From the NCBI GenBank assembly GCA_913757435.1, contig CAJYDM010000003.1:248001-312000 (forward strand): a DNA stretch of 64,000 nucleotides, in the 5' to 3' direction. Origin of the DNA: Syntrophomonas sp. DTU019 (GTDB taxonomy: Bacteria > Bacillota > Syntrophomonadia > Syntrophomonadales > Syntrophomonadaceae). Below are positions 47,309 to 55,973 of the stretch, in pieces. A program made the translations under genes and the position numbers. Positions within the stretch are counted from its first letter, which is position 1, and every line of letters starts with the position of its first letter. The notes under the pieces were generated by a model. It was not told the DNA's origin and made no database searches. It saw only the letters and a program-made list of their open reading frames with translations.

Positions 47309-47899
47309 ATGGATAAGCAAAAGGTAACTAATGTTCTCATCGTCGGAGTGGGCGGTCAGGGCACCCTTTTAACCAGTCGGATTCTGGCCGATGTTGCCGT
47401 TCAGATGGGATTTGATGTCAAGGTATCAGAAATACACGGTATGGCTCAACGGGGCGGCAGCGTGGTTTCTGAAGTGCGCTACGGGGACAAGGTTTATTCA
47501 CCCATTATCAAAAAAGGCGATGCTGACATTCTGTTGGCTTTTGAAAAGATCGAGGCGGCCCGCTGGCTGGACTATCTGAAGCCCGGGGGCAGAGTAATAA
47601 TAAACAATGAGCAGATCGACCCTCTTCCAGTGATGAGCGGCAAGGTCAAATATCCCGATGATATCGTCGAGCGCATTCAAGCCCTGGTGCCTGACACCTT
47701 GGTAGTTGACGCCACCAGTACCGCACTTGCCTGCGGCAATGTTAAAGCCGCCAATGTGGTTTTACTAGGGGTCTTGACTGCGGCTGTTCATCTGCCCATC
47801 AATGAGCTCGAAAAAGCCATCCGACATATTGTTCCGGCCAAGGCCCTGGAAGTTAATCTGCAGGCCTTTAAGGCCGGATTGGAACTGTATTCAGCATAG
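47309..47899 (+). CDS. iorB: Indolepyruvate:ferredoxin oxidoreductase, beta subunit IorB
   Basis: 196 aa gamma-type domain: IVGVGGQGTLLTSRILADVA, EIHGMAQRGGSVVSEVRYGD. Partner of IorA. Immediately follows iorA. A 12-bp hairpin (47930-47966) follows. Confidence 0.95.
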   Translation: MDKQKVTNVLIVGVGGQGTLLTSRILADVAVQMGFDVKVSEIHGMAQRGGSVVSEVRYGDKVYSPIIKKGDADILLAFEKIEAARWLDYLKPGGRVIINNEQIDPLPVMSGKVKYPDDIVERIQALVPDTLVVDATSTALACGNVKAANVVLLGVLTAAVHLPINELEKAIRHIVPAKALEVNLQAFKAGLELYSA

Positions 47900-47929
47900 T
47901 GCCTGGTGATATATTGTGAAGCATTGAAA

Positions 47930-47966
47930 GTGCAAGCAGGGATACAAGAACTGACCCTGCTTGCAC
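47930..47966. terminator. Perfect 12-bp hairpin after iorB
   Basis: GTGCAAGCAGGG (47930-47941) and CCCTGCTTGCAC (47955-47966). Lies between convergent iorB and the membrane protein at 47994. It lacks T-runs, but position and stem suggest it ends or separates both transcripts. Confidence 0.65.
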
Positions 47967-47993
47967 CTGGCTGTTTTGAAGAGTATTCAACGG

Positions 47994-48455
47994 TTAGAGA
48001 TTGAAGAACCAGCGATAAAACCAGTTTGACATTATGAAAGTCAGTAAAATTGTGACCCAGGTCCAAAACCACGACCACCGTATATATGTAATCAGGTTGG
48101 TGTGCTTTTCCAAAACGACCTCAAATGCGGTAATAGCCGAGGTGTAAACGGCATAATAGGCAAACTGCCACAAATAGCTGGTCCCAAATGGATAATATAA
48201 GTTGAATAAAACACAAATTGCAGGGTATATGAAAAATTCGAAAGTGAAGCTGGTGTTGGTAGCCTTGGGAAAAAAACGCAGTGGATATTCGATCAGACCG
48301 TACTGCACCACCAGTACGCCGAAATACCAAGTAATCGTCTGTTTGACGAAAAAAACCACCAGGGCTTCGCGAATCCTGCTAAATGGCACAAAAACTAAAA
48401 GCAGGATGACTAATAATACCCAGGATGATATCTCAATGACTTTTTCTTTCGACAT
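47994..48455 (-). CDS. CBO0543-family membrane protein
   Basis: 153 aa with about five hydrophobic segments. KQTITWYFGVLVVQYGLIEYPLRFF and EFFIYPAICVLFNLYYPF match the CBO0543 family found in spore-forming Firmicutes. Function unknown. Divergent from the NRDE gene; 265 bp between them contain no gene. Confidence 0.75.
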   Translation of the reverse strand: MSKEKVIEISSWVLLVILLLVFVPFSRIREALVVFFVKQTITWYFGVLVVQYGLIEYPLRFFPKATNTSFTFEFFIYPAICVLFNLYYPFGTSYLWQFAYYAVYTSAITAFEVVLEKHTNLITYIRWSWFWTWVTILLTFIMSNWFYRWFFNL

Positions 48456-48721
48456 TAATAAAAATCCTTAAATGTAAATTTAATCCGATGCATCAGTTCA
48501 CAGTACCTTAGCATACATGCAAAACACTCCTGTCCTTATTCTTTCCGCAAAAACTCAGAAATTTACATATGTCGAAACATTGCTTATTATTGCTACTAAC
48601 GAACCGCCTTTGTAAGTTGCTTTATTATCTGATTTATCTGCGGTATTATATTTCTATATTTTATGCATTCTGGAGACATTGCCGAATGCTGATTGCTGAA
48701 GTTTGAAGGGGAGAGCATAAC

Positions 48722-49645
48722 ATGTGTCTTATCTTATTTGGCTGGGACTGTCATCCGCTATATAAACTGGTTCTGGCATCCAATCGCGATGAATTTTATA
48801 AACGCCCTACGGCCCCTGCAGGGGTCTGGGAGGATTTTCCCGATATAGTGGCAGGAAGGGACCTGCAGAAAGGCGGTACCTGGCTGGGGGTCAATCGGCA
48901 AGGCAGTTTTGCCGCTATAACCAACTACCGTGATCCATTTAACCACGTAGACAATGCTCCTTCTCGGGGCATCCTGGTGCAGAACTATCTCACCGGTGAA
49001 CTCTCGCCGCAGCACTATTTGGAGGCAATTGAAGCAACCGGCCTTGACTACAACGGTTTTAATCTGTTGCTGGGCAATTATCGCGAACTGTTCTATTATT
49101 CCAATCGGGAGAGGCAAATTCGCGAGGTTGAACCAGGAGTACATGGTTTGAGCAATAGTCTGCTCGATGTTCCTTGGCCCAAAGTTAGCAAAGGCACTGC
49201 TGCTTTTAGTAAAGCCCTGCATCCAGCTGATATAGACGTGGAACAGTTGTTTGAGATCATGGCCGACCAGGAATATCCTGAGGATCAAGACCTGCCTGAC
49301 ACCGGAGTCGGTTTGGAATTGGAACGCATGCTAGGCCCGATGTTCGTGTGCAGTGAGAAATATAATTATGGCACCAGGGTTACTACCATCTTACTAATCG
49401 ACCGCAAGCAGCGTATGCGTTTTTGGGAACGCAGTTTTGAACCCTTAAAGGTCGACCAATGGGAACAGGCATCTTGCGAAATATTGCCCCCTGAGGCCAA
49501 GTTGCGGCTCAGCGATCTGCCTAATATTGGTAAGAACATGGAAAAACGCCTGGCCTCCATCGGGGTTGAAGATATATCTGCATTGCTAAAGATGGGAAGC
49601 AAGGAGGCCTTTGTCAGGCTGCGCAAACAAGAGGGGGACACCTGA
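48722..49645 (+). CDS. NRDE (TANGO2-like) protein with TfoX-C tail, cut by in-frame TGA
   Basis: 307 aa as translated. N-terminal MCLILFGW...LASNRDEFYKRP with Cys2 and the NRDE motif; GGTWLGVNRQGSFAAITNYRDP is typical. Residues about 262-300 begin a TfoX C-terminal helix-hairpin-helix domain (LSDLPNIGKNMEKRLASIG). The TGA at 49643-49645 stops it, but the same frame continues for 35 codons to TAG 49751 with TLCSLEGAIQGIRWHDL, the rest of that domain. Either a nonsense mutation, a Sec codon or an error. The NRDE domain is intact. Confidence 0.8.
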   Translation: MCLILFGWDCHPLYKLVLASNRDEFYKRPTAPAGVWEDFPDIVAGRDLQKGGTWLGVNRQGSFAAITNYRDPFNHVDNAPSRGILVQNYLTGELSPQHYLEAIEATGLDYNGFNLLLGNYRELFYYSNRERQIREVEPGVHGLSNSLLDVPWPKVSKGTAAFSKALHPADIDVEQLFEIMADQEYPEDQDLPDTGVGLELERMLGPMFVCSEKYNYGTRVTTILLIDRKQRMRFWERSFEPLKVDQWEQASCEILPPEAKLRLSDLPNIGKNMEKRLASIGVEDISALLKMGSKEAFVRLRKQEGDT

Positions 49646-49753
49646 TACAACACGCTTTGCAGCCTGGAAGGCGCTATTCAAGGTATTCGTTGGCACGATC
49701 TCAATAGCGAGTATAAACAAGATTTGAAGACATTCTACGACAGCATAAAATAG
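49646..49753 (+). pseudogene. Continuation of TfoX-C domain beyond the TGA
   Basis: Same reading frame as the NRDE gene. YNTLCSLEGAIQGIRWHDL is the second half of the TfoX C-terminal domain, ending DLKTFYDSIK. The TGA stands where related domains often have Cys. Without read-through this DNA is untranslated. Confidence 0.7.
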
Positions 49754-49767
49754 GGCAGTTGTTTTCC

Positions 49768-49799
49768 AAGGCCCCGGGGCAAACCCCGGGGCCTTTGTA
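49768..49799 (+). terminator. Strong terminator after the NRDE gene
   Basis: AAGGCCCCGGGG (49768-49779) pairs perfectly with CCCCGGGGCCTT (49784-49795), then TTGTAATTTG. 12-bp stem, nearly all G-C. Confidence 0.85.
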
Positions 49800-49935
49800 A
49801 TTTGTAATATTTTGTCCGGGTGAGGAGCACCCTGTGAATATAGAATAACGCGGCGTTTGATGTTCTGACCAGAGTGCGATGGCACGGTAAGGCATTGGTT
49901 GTTGCATTCACACTATTCACAAGGAGGAGTCGATT

Positions 49936-50409
49936 TTGTCAGACCTAATATGATGGTTCTGCCGGAACAGATTGAGGCTATGGGTGGCTATGTGCTGGCT
50001 ACCTACTATTTGCAGACTGCAAGAGAAGTGGATATTGTTAAAAAGATCGCTTCAATTGCTATCGAACAAACCACCGGCACCTGGGTGGCGGTGCCAGAAA
50101 GACCCTGAGGGTGAGGAGAAATATGTTGCCAAGGTAGTGGGATTTACGAGGTGCCTGGCAATGAATATGAGGTGCCGAAATGGCAGGATACACGCGAGTG
50201 GGTGTTCCAACTGGCTTTCCCGGCAGTAAATTTCGGCCCGCAGATCCCCATGCTATTGTCCACCATAATCGGCAACATTTCATGATCGGCCCGCTAAAAC
50301 TTTGGATATCAAGTTTCCTGCAGATTTTCTGGCACAGTTTAAAGGTCCTAAATTCGGGTAGCAGGGTTCGCGAACTTCTGGGGTTTATGACCGGCCGCTA
50401 TTAAACAAC
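49936..50409 (+). pseudogene. RuBisCO-like protein, N-terminal half, multiple frameshifts
   Basis: AAGGAGGAG at 49921 serves TTG 49936 (MSDL...). Translation is readable in pieces as a RuBisCO large-chain N-domain: GGYVLATYYLQT, IAIEQTTGTWVAVPE, EEKYVAKVVG, IYEVPGNEYEVPKWQDTREW, VNFGPQIPMLLSTIIGNIS, LDIKFPADFLAQFKGPKFG, VRELLG. Each step needs one missing base restored. I count nine deletions (near 49946, two near 50101-50105, 50140, 50281, 50302, 50358, 50365, 50383), and no insertions or random stops otherwise. Either a young pseudogene or sequence error. Confidence 0.8.
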
Positions 50410-51243
50410 ATGATCAAGCCCTGTACCGGATACACCCCTGAAGTGGGATGCCGACTGTTTTCCAGAGCGGTCGAAGGAGGGGTGGATATTATTAAAGATG
50501 ATGAACTGATTGCCGATCCGCCTTTCAATCCCCGTCAACAGCGCATCAAATTATATATGGAGGCTATTCGGCAGCATTATGAAGCGACCGGGCACAAGGT
50601 TTTGTACACCCCTAACATTACGGACAATGCCTTGAAGGTTCTAGACAATGCTAAAAGAGCTATCGACGCAGGGGCTAATGCCATCATGATAAACTACCTC
50701 ACAGTTGGCATTTCCGCCATGCAAGACCTGGCAGAAAATCCTGAAATCAACATCCCCATAATGGCCCATCTTGACTTTGCCGGAACCATGTATGAATCGC
50801 CGGTATCGGGGATGAGTTCCTATCTCATTCTGGGCAAACTGGCCCGACTGGCCGGAGCCGATATGGTGGTATTCCCCAGCCCCTTCGGCAAATTCCCGCT
50901 CTTGAGGGAACGTTATCTGCAAATCGGACACCATTTGGAAAACCCCTGGTGCCACATCAAACCGGTATTCCCCATGCCGGGCGGCGGAGTCATGCCCAAC
51001 TGCGTTCATGCCATCTATCGCGATCTGGGAGCTGACAGCATCATAGGCTGCGGCGGCGCTATCCACGGCCATCCCATGGGGCCAGTCGCAGGGGCCCGGG
51101 CTATGCGCCAGGTGATCGATGCCGCAGTGGCAGGGATTTCTCTGGTGGAAGCAGGCAAACAGCATCCCGAATTGCAAGCTGCCATAGATGCCTGGGGCCT
51201 CATGGAAGAGGAAGAGGCTGGCATCTTTGATATAAAAGGTTAA
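50410..51243 (+). CDS. RuBisCO-like protein (form IV), C-terminal domain
   Basis: 277 aa open stretch holding the TIM-barrel half. MIKPCTGYTPEV is the KPxxG substrate lysine motif, GGVDIIKDDE the carbamylated Lys-Asp-Asp-Glu metal site, NITDNALKVLDNAKRAIDAGANAIM typical of RLPs, PSPFGKFPLLRE the loop-6 Lys, and CGGAIHGHPMGPVAGARAMRQ the phosphate site. The loop usually SGG is PGGG, so it should not be a true RuBisCO carboxylase. RLPs act as enolases, isomerases or transcarboxylases of sugar acid phosphates. The real gene starts at 49936. Confidence 0.85.
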   Translation: MIKPCTGYTPEVGCRLFSRAVEGGVDIIKDDELIADPPFNPRQQRIKLYMEAIRQHYEATGHKVLYTPNITDNALKVLDNAKRAIDAGANAIMINYLTVGISAMQDLAENPEINIPIMAHLDFAGTMYESPVSGMSSYLILGKLARLAGADMVVFPSPFGKFPLLRERYLQIGHHLENPWCHIKPVFPMPGGGVMPNCVHAIYRDLGADSIIGCGGAIHGHPMGPVAGARAMRQVIDAAVAGISLVEAGKQHPELQAAIDAWGLMEEEEAGIFDIKG

Positions 51244-51258
51244 GGAGGAAAGTCTGTA

Positions 51259-52107
51259 ATGGCAAAACAATATTCCCGCGAAGAGGTAAAAGCACGTTTG
51301 AAAGCAGTGACTGATGCTGGCAAGCCCATCATCATAGCCGGTGCCGGCACAGGTATTTCTGGCAAATTTAGTGAACAGGGCGGAGTGGACCTGATCGGGA
51401 TCTACAATTCCGGATTATTCCGCATGGACGGCAAAGGCTCTTTGGCAGGCCTTATGCCCTATGGAGATGCCAACCAAATAGTAATCGATTTGGCCCACCG
51501 GGTATTTCCGGTGATTAAAGAGACCCCCATGATAGCAGGCATTTGCGGAACCGATCCCACTAGAGAGATGCGCCCTTACTTGACCCATCTGCAGCATCTG
51601 GGTTTTTCGGCCATAATGAATTTCCCCACCGTAGGCCTGATTGACGGCCGATTCCGCCAGGAACTGGAAGACACCGGTATGGGATATGGGGTGGAGATAG
51701 AAACTCTCAAGATCGGTAAGGAATTGGGTTTGTTTACCCTGGGATACGCTTTTAATGTCGAGGAGGCACGCCTGGTAGGGCAAGCCGGACTGGATGTGCT
51801 GATTTGCCATATGGGTTTGACGGCCGGAGGTTCGATCGGCTCCAAGTATGCTGAAAATAAACTCACCCTGGAGAGGTCGGCTGATTTGATTAATGAAATG
51901 ACCAAAGCAGCCCGGCAAGGCTATAAAGAGATAATGATTTTCTCCCATGGTGGTCCCATTGCCTATCCGGAAGATACTCGCTATATCTACGAACACACTG
52001 ACTCCATCGGATTTTTGGGGGCATCCAGCATTGAACGCATTCCCATTGAAGTGCCGTTGAAACAAGCCTGTCAGGAGTTCAAGAATATACCAATTAAAAA
52101 GCAGTAA
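51259..52107 (+). CDS. PEP-hydrolase-like TIM-barrel protein, first copy
   Basis: 282 aa of the phosphoenolpyruvate hydrolase-like TIM-barrel family: IIAGAGTGISGKFSEQGGVDLIGIYNSG, LMPYGDAN, AGICGTDPTREM, GFSAIMNFPTVGLIDG, HMGLTAGGSIG, SHGGPIAYPEDT. The family is normally found beside, or fused to, Tm-1-like proteins. 15 bp after the RLP gene with AAGGAGG upstream, so in the same operon. Catalytic activity has not been settled for bacterial members; acts presumably on a small keto/enol phosphate. Confidence 0.85.
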   Translation: MAKQYSREEVKARLKAVTDAGKPIIIAGAGTGISGKFSEQGGVDLIGIYNSGLFRMDGKGSLAGLMPYGDANQIVIDLAHRVFPVIKETPMIAGICGTDPTREMRPYLTHLQHLGFSAIMNFPTVGLIDGRFRQELEDTGMGYGVEIETLKIGKELGLFTLGYAFNVEEARLVGQAGLDVLICHMGLTAGGSIGSKYAENKLTLERSADLINEMTKAARQGYKEIMIFSHGGPIAYPEDTRYIYEHTDSIGFLGASSIERIPIEVPLKQACQEFKNIPIKKQ

Positions 52108-52118
52108 ACCGTGCAGCA

Positions 52119-52146
52119 CTGAGAGCTGGGTCGATCCAGCTCTCAG
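52119..52146 (+). repeat. Perfect 11-bp hairpin inside the RLP operon
   Basis: CTGAGAGCTGG (52119-52129) pairs with CCAGCTCTCAG (52136-52146), loop GTCGAT. No T-run. Lies between the first TIM barrel and the ComB-like gene; may adjust expression within the operon. Confidence 0.55.
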
Positions 52147-52208
52147 CTGGCTACAATACCGCATTAGAAAACGGGGTATGTGTTATTAAAAAAGATTCGT
52201 CGCTCAGC

Positions 52209-52949
52209 GTGGATACTGTGCTATCCATACGAGAATATGACTCTGCCACAAATGACAGCGTCGGTATTGTAATCGACGTGATCAGGGCTAGCAGCACTAT
52301 GGTCACACTGCTTGACCAGGGTTGCCAGAGAGTGTACACCCTGGCCGCACCGGACGCCACCAGGAAGCTGGCAAAAGAACGAGGCATGCTAACCAGCGGC
52401 GAATGGCAGGGAATAAAACTGAAAGGGTTTGATATGGAGAACTCCCCTGCGGAAGTGTTGTGTCATCCGGTGCGAAACCGAGAAGTTGCGCTCTGTACCA
52501 GCAACGGCACTCGGGTGATCGAGACTGCCCGGGGATGCCTGGAGTTATTCATCGGCTGCCTCCTAAACGCCCGGGCTTGCGTAAGTGCCGCCATTATCAC
52601 CGCACAAGCGGCTCAATGCGAGATCACAATTGTCTGTGCCGGTCAATATGGACGCTTTGTACTCGATGACGCTTACTGCGCGGGATATCTGTTGATGGAA
52701 ATGGAGAAAGCAGCGGCCGAATCAGGATTTGTTTTACGATTCTCAGATGCTTCCAAGGCGGCTCGAAAACTGGTCGAGGCTTACCCTGATGCCCGGACGG
52801 CTTTTAAAGAATCGGCCAGCGGGCAGCGTCTGCTGGAGATAGGCGGTAATGAAGATTTTGAATACTGTCTGCAAACCAACCTGTCAGCGGCGGTGCCGCA
52901 AATGAAAGTGGAGCAAAATCTGATTTGGTTTGATGATTGGAACCAATGA
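52209..52949 (+). CDS. 2-phosphosulfolactate phosphatase family protein (ComB-like)
   Basis: 246 aa. GIVIDVIRASSTMVTLLDQG, LTSGEWQGIKLKGFDMENSPAEV and ALCTSNGTRVIETA match the ComB family, Mg-dependent phosphatases with the archaeal member acting in coenzyme M synthesis. A clostridium is not expected to make coenzyme M, so a different phosphorylated hydroxy acid is likely. GTG start, no good ribosome binding site seen. Third gene of the RLP cluster. Confidence 0.85.
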   Translation: MDTVLSIREYDSATNDSVGIVIDVIRASSTMVTLLDQGCQRVYTLAAPDATRKLAKERGMLTSGEWQGIKLKGFDMENSPAEVLCHPVRNREVALCTSNGTRVIETARGCLELFIGCLLNARACVSAAIITAQAAQCEITIVCAGQYGRFVLDDAYCAGYLLMEMEKAAAESGFVLRFSDASKAARKLVEAYPDARTAFKESASGQRLLEIGGNEDFEYCLQTNLSAAVPQMKVEQNLIWFDDWNQ

Positions 52950-52974
52950 CAATCATGAAAAGGAGAGCGATAAC

Positions 52975-54315
52975 TTGGCTAATGCACAGATTATAGTGGC
53001 CGGAATACTGGACACCAAAGGAGAAGAGATCAAATTCCTGGCGGAGCGGGTAAGAGCGGCCGGAGGGAAGGCTACAGTGCTTGAACTGAGCGTCGGGCAT
53101 GAGGTCGGCTGGGCTGATATCAGCCTCAGTGAAGTAGTCAAAAGGGAAGGTAAAAAGATAGAGGACATCTTCGCCCTGGACCGGAAATTAGCTTCTGACC
53201 TGGTGGCCAGTGGCGCTATCAAACTGGTCAAGGAAATGTTTCAGGACGGCGCAGTAGATGGAATCATCGCTTATGGCGGTTCCATGGGGGCCAGCATCGC
53301 CACCCGGATTATGCAGGCTTTGCCGATAGGAGTTCCAAAAATAATGCTGACCACTATGGCCTCAGGGGACGTGGCACCATATGTGGGCACCAGTGATATT
53401 TGTATGATATATCCTATAGCGGAAGCCGGACTTAATAAAGTAACCCGGCAAATACTCAACAATGCCGCCGGGGCTGTTGTTGGCATGGCATCCGCACCTG
53501 AAATGGAAGGCATCCAGGACAAACCGCTGATCGGATGTATGATGTTTGGAGTCACCACCCCCTGTGTACTGAGAGCTTCATCCATAATCGAAAAGGATGG
53601 CTATGATGTCATAATCAACCATGCCGTTGGGAGCGGAGGACGTTCCATGGAAGATTTGATTCGGGATGGCTATATAACCGGCATGCTGGACATCACTACC
53701 CATGAGATCGGTGATGAGATGCTGGGAGGGGTCTTAGGAGCCGGGCCGCACCGCATGACGGCTGCAGGTGAGATGGGTATTCCCCAGGTAGTGGCACCCG
53801 GTGGTCTGGATTTGATCAACTTCGGACCTAAAAGCACTGTGCCGGAAAGGTTGCTCAAAGAGACTGATCAGCCGGGAAGAGGATTGTATGAACATAATCC
53901 CACTGTTACCTGTATTGGGGTATCAATGGATGAAGTCTATAGAATCGGGGAGCATATGGCCGACAAGCTGAATGCCGCCAGGGGGCCCAGTGTACTCTGC
54001 GTGCCCATGCGGGGTTGGGGGGCCTGCGATCTGGCCAGCCCGGACATTGAACTCGGTTGGGCGGGACCCGGAGCCGGGCCGGTTTGGGCGGCAGACAGCC
54101 AGAATCCCGAATGGTCACGGCGCTCAGTGGAATATGTAAAAGCCCTCAAGGCGAAAATCGATGCTAACAAAGACAATCTCGAAGTGATTCTGGTGGATAA
54201 ACACATGAATGACCCGGTATTTGCCGACTTGATGGCGGGTCTTTTATTAGAAATGCTGAATGGCACCTGGCGTAAAGGCAGCAAATCCGATTTACAGTAT
54301 ATAATACCGTTTTGA
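52975..54315 (+). CDS. Tm-1-like ATP-binding domain protein (UPF0261)
   Basis: 446 aa from TTG 52975, behind AAAGGAGAG (52958). IIVAGILDTKGEEIKFLAERVRAAG, IAYGGSMGASIATRIM, KIMLTTMASGDVAPYVG, VGTSDICMIYPIAEAGLNKVTR, and C-terminal CVPMRGWGACDLASPDIELGWAG. The plant member Tm-1 binds ATP and inhibits a viral replicase; bacterial ones are unassigned and regularly pair with PEP-hydrolase-like barrels, as here. Part of the RLP operon. Confidence 0.88.
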   Translation: MANAQIIVAGILDTKGEEIKFLAERVRAAGGKATVLELSVGHEVGWADISLSEVVKREGKKIEDIFALDRKLASDLVASGAIKLVKEMFQDGAVDGIIAYGGSMGASIATRIMQALPIGVPKIMLTTMASGDVAPYVGTSDICMIYPIAEAGLNKVTRQILNNAAGAVVGMASAPEMEGIQDKPLIGCMMFGVTTPCVLRASSIIEKDGYDVIINHAVGSGGRSMEDLIRDGYITGMLDITTHEIGDEMLGGVLGAGPHRMTAAGEMGIPQVVAPGGLDLINFGPKSTVPERLLKETDQPGRGLYEHNPTVTCIGVSMDEVYRIGEHMADKLNAARGPSVLCVPMRGWGACDLASPDIELGWAGPGAGPVWAADSQNPEWSRRSVEYVKALKAKIDANKDNLEVILVDKHMNDPVFADLMAGLLLEMLNGTWRKGSKSDLQYIIPF

Positions 54316-54341
54316 TCGTGCTTTCTAGGAGGATTGGTGTA

Positions 54342-55181
54342 TTGGCGGTACAATATTTGCGCAATGAAGTAGTACAGCGGCTGAGGGATGAATCCAATCG
54401 AGGCCGGTCTTTGCTTATGTTCGGAGCCGGAACCGGATTAACTGCCAAATGCGCTGATCTGGGTGGCGCTGACCTGGTGGCAGTTTATTCCACGGCTAAA
54501 TGCCGAATGATGGGATTGCCCACCTTACTTGCCTGGATGCCCTATGATGACTGTAATGACCGGGTTAGAGAAATGGCCCTGGAGATCCTTCCAGTGGTCA
54601 AGGAGGCACCGTGCATTGCAGGCATTGGTGCCCACAACCCGGCTATCAAGCTGGAGAACATCATTGATGAAATGCTGATGCTAGGCTTTTCTGGGATCAC
54701 CAACGAGCCTTTTGCGGGGCTGTACGGAGTACAATTCGCCCGGCAATTAGAGGACGCCGGGATCGGTTTCAGCCGCGAGGTGGAATTGATAAAGACCGCA
54801 CATCAGATGGATGTGTTCACCGTTGCCTGGGCTTTCAATGAAACCGAAGCCGGCATTATGGCAGAAGCTGGCGCTGATGTGATCGGAGCCATCGTGGGGG
54901 TAACCAGCGGTGGTCTTACCGGGGCCAAAGAGGTATTGACATTGGAGTCGGCCACCTCTGAAGTTCAGAAAATGTGTGCTGCCGCTCGCAGCGTAAACCC
55001 GGAGGTTTTAGTTTTGACCCATGGCGGTCCTTTTGCCGATGTGGATACGGCACAGTATTCCATTGTAAATTCTGACGCTGATGGATATGCCTCCGGATCA
55101 AGCGGGGAGCGTACCCCAACCGAAAATGCGGTTATAGCTATAACCAGGGAATATAAAAATATTTCTAAAACCGCGCCTTGA
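54342..55181 (+). CDS. PEP-hydrolase-like TIM-barrel protein, second copy
   Basis: 279 aa from TTG 54342 with AGGAGGA 8 bp upstream. Same family as the gene at 51259: LLMFGAGTGLTAKCADLGGADLVAVYSTA, AWMPYDDCNDRVRE, AGIGAHNPAIK, GFSGITNEPFAGLYG, THGGPFADVDT. Clearly diverged from the first copy (for example ICGTDPT there, IGAHNPA here), so the two probably use different substrates or form a heteromer. Last gene of the RLP operon. Confidence 0.85.
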   Translation: MAVQYLRNEVVQRLRDESNRGRSLLMFGAGTGLTAKCADLGGADLVAVYSTAKCRMMGLPTLLAWMPYDDCNDRVREMALEILPVVKEAPCIAGIGAHNPAIKLENIIDEMLMLGFSGITNEPFAGLYGVQFARQLEDAGIGFSREVELIKTAHQMDVFTVAWAFNETEAGIMAEAGADVIGAIVGVTSGGLTGAKEVLTLESATSEVQKMCAAARSVNPEVLVLTHGGPFADVDTAQYSIVNSDADGYASGSSGERTPTENAVIAITREYKNISKTAP

Positions 55182-55223
55182 AATCAATCACGATGACTGC
55201 GACTACCTGATAGATATGTGACA

Positions 55224-55265
55224 GTAAAAAAGGCGGGACGAAGGATCAACTCCTCCTGTCCCGCC
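55224..55265 (-). terminator. Terminator of the lipoprotein gene (- strand)
   Basis: On the - strand GGCGGGAC and GTCCCGCC form an 8-bp stem (55232-55239 with 55258-55265) followed by TTTTTTACTG. Can also end the RLP operon from the other side. Confidence 0.8.
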
Positions 55266-55277
55266 CTGACGTTAGAT

Positions 55278-55973
55278 TTAGTTGCCGCCTGGTGCCTGAG
55301 GAACGTTCATAGTGGTTATGGTGGTGCCAGCAGGTATTTCAAACAGGCTGTTGTCCTGAGGGCCGATTTGATAATTCTTGTATTCAATCACTATTGGACC
55401 TTCAGAGGTAGTCTGCTCTATTCTTACCGGCATGCCGATGTCCTTGCGCAACCACATTTTAGTGGTATCGGTGCCTTCTGTAGTGGTTACTACCAGACAG
55501 TCGTGGCCGTCCTTTTTCTCTTCTCCGACTACGTTGAATTTCGAAATATCACCGCTCTCATCAGCCCACTCATTGGGAAGTTCCGCAGCATTCTGCGGGG
55601 AGGTTATTTTCATGGCGGTTTTGGCATCAGGGTTGTACATATATACCTCTCCCTGGGCATTGGTGATAGTAATCATCTTCATTCCCATGGTTTCCATTTC
55701 CATTCTCACTTTTTCATCGCTGATGTACATCTTGCCAGAGGTGTTCAGCGACTGTCCCTGACCGCTTATGGTCATTACCATGTCGAATGACATATGTTTG
55801 GCCTGGCTGGCCGATTTCATAAGGTCACTAAGCCTGTTGTCGACGTTCTGTTGTTGCTGGGCTGGAGGTGTCTGTGACGCTGCCGGGGTGCCCTCTTCCT
55901 TGTTGCCGGCACAACCTGCCAGGCTGCTCAGCATCAAGGTTAATACCAACGCTGCTACGATCCATCTCTTCAT
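55278..55973 (-). CDS. Lipoprotein with LolA-like fold
   Basis: 231 aa from ATG 55973. Signal peptide with lipobox LSSLAGCAG, a Gln/Pro linker, then beta-rich repeats (MSFDMVMTISGQGQSLNTSGKMYISDEKVRMEM in pieces; GEVYMYNPDAKTAMKI; TKMWLRKDIGMPVRIE) of the LolA/outer-membrane-lipoprotein-sorting-like or DUF4412 fold. In Firmicutes such proteins sit on the outer face of the membrane; function unknown. Confidence 0.75.
   Translation of the reverse strand: MKRWIVAALVLTLMLSSLAGCAGNKEEGTPAASQTPPAQQQQNVDNRLSDLMKSASQAKHMSFDMVMTISGQGQSLNTSGKMYISDEKVRMEMETMGMKMITITNAQGEVYMYNPDAKTAMKITSPQNAAELPNEWADESGDISKFNVVGEEKKDGHDCLVVTTTEGTDTTKMWLRKDIGMPVRIEQTTSEGPIVIEYKNYQIGPQDNSLFEIPAGTTITTMNVPQAPGGN

Noticed and set aside
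51415-52164. 249-codon - strand frame
   Set aside because: Shadow of the PEP-hydrolase-like gene.
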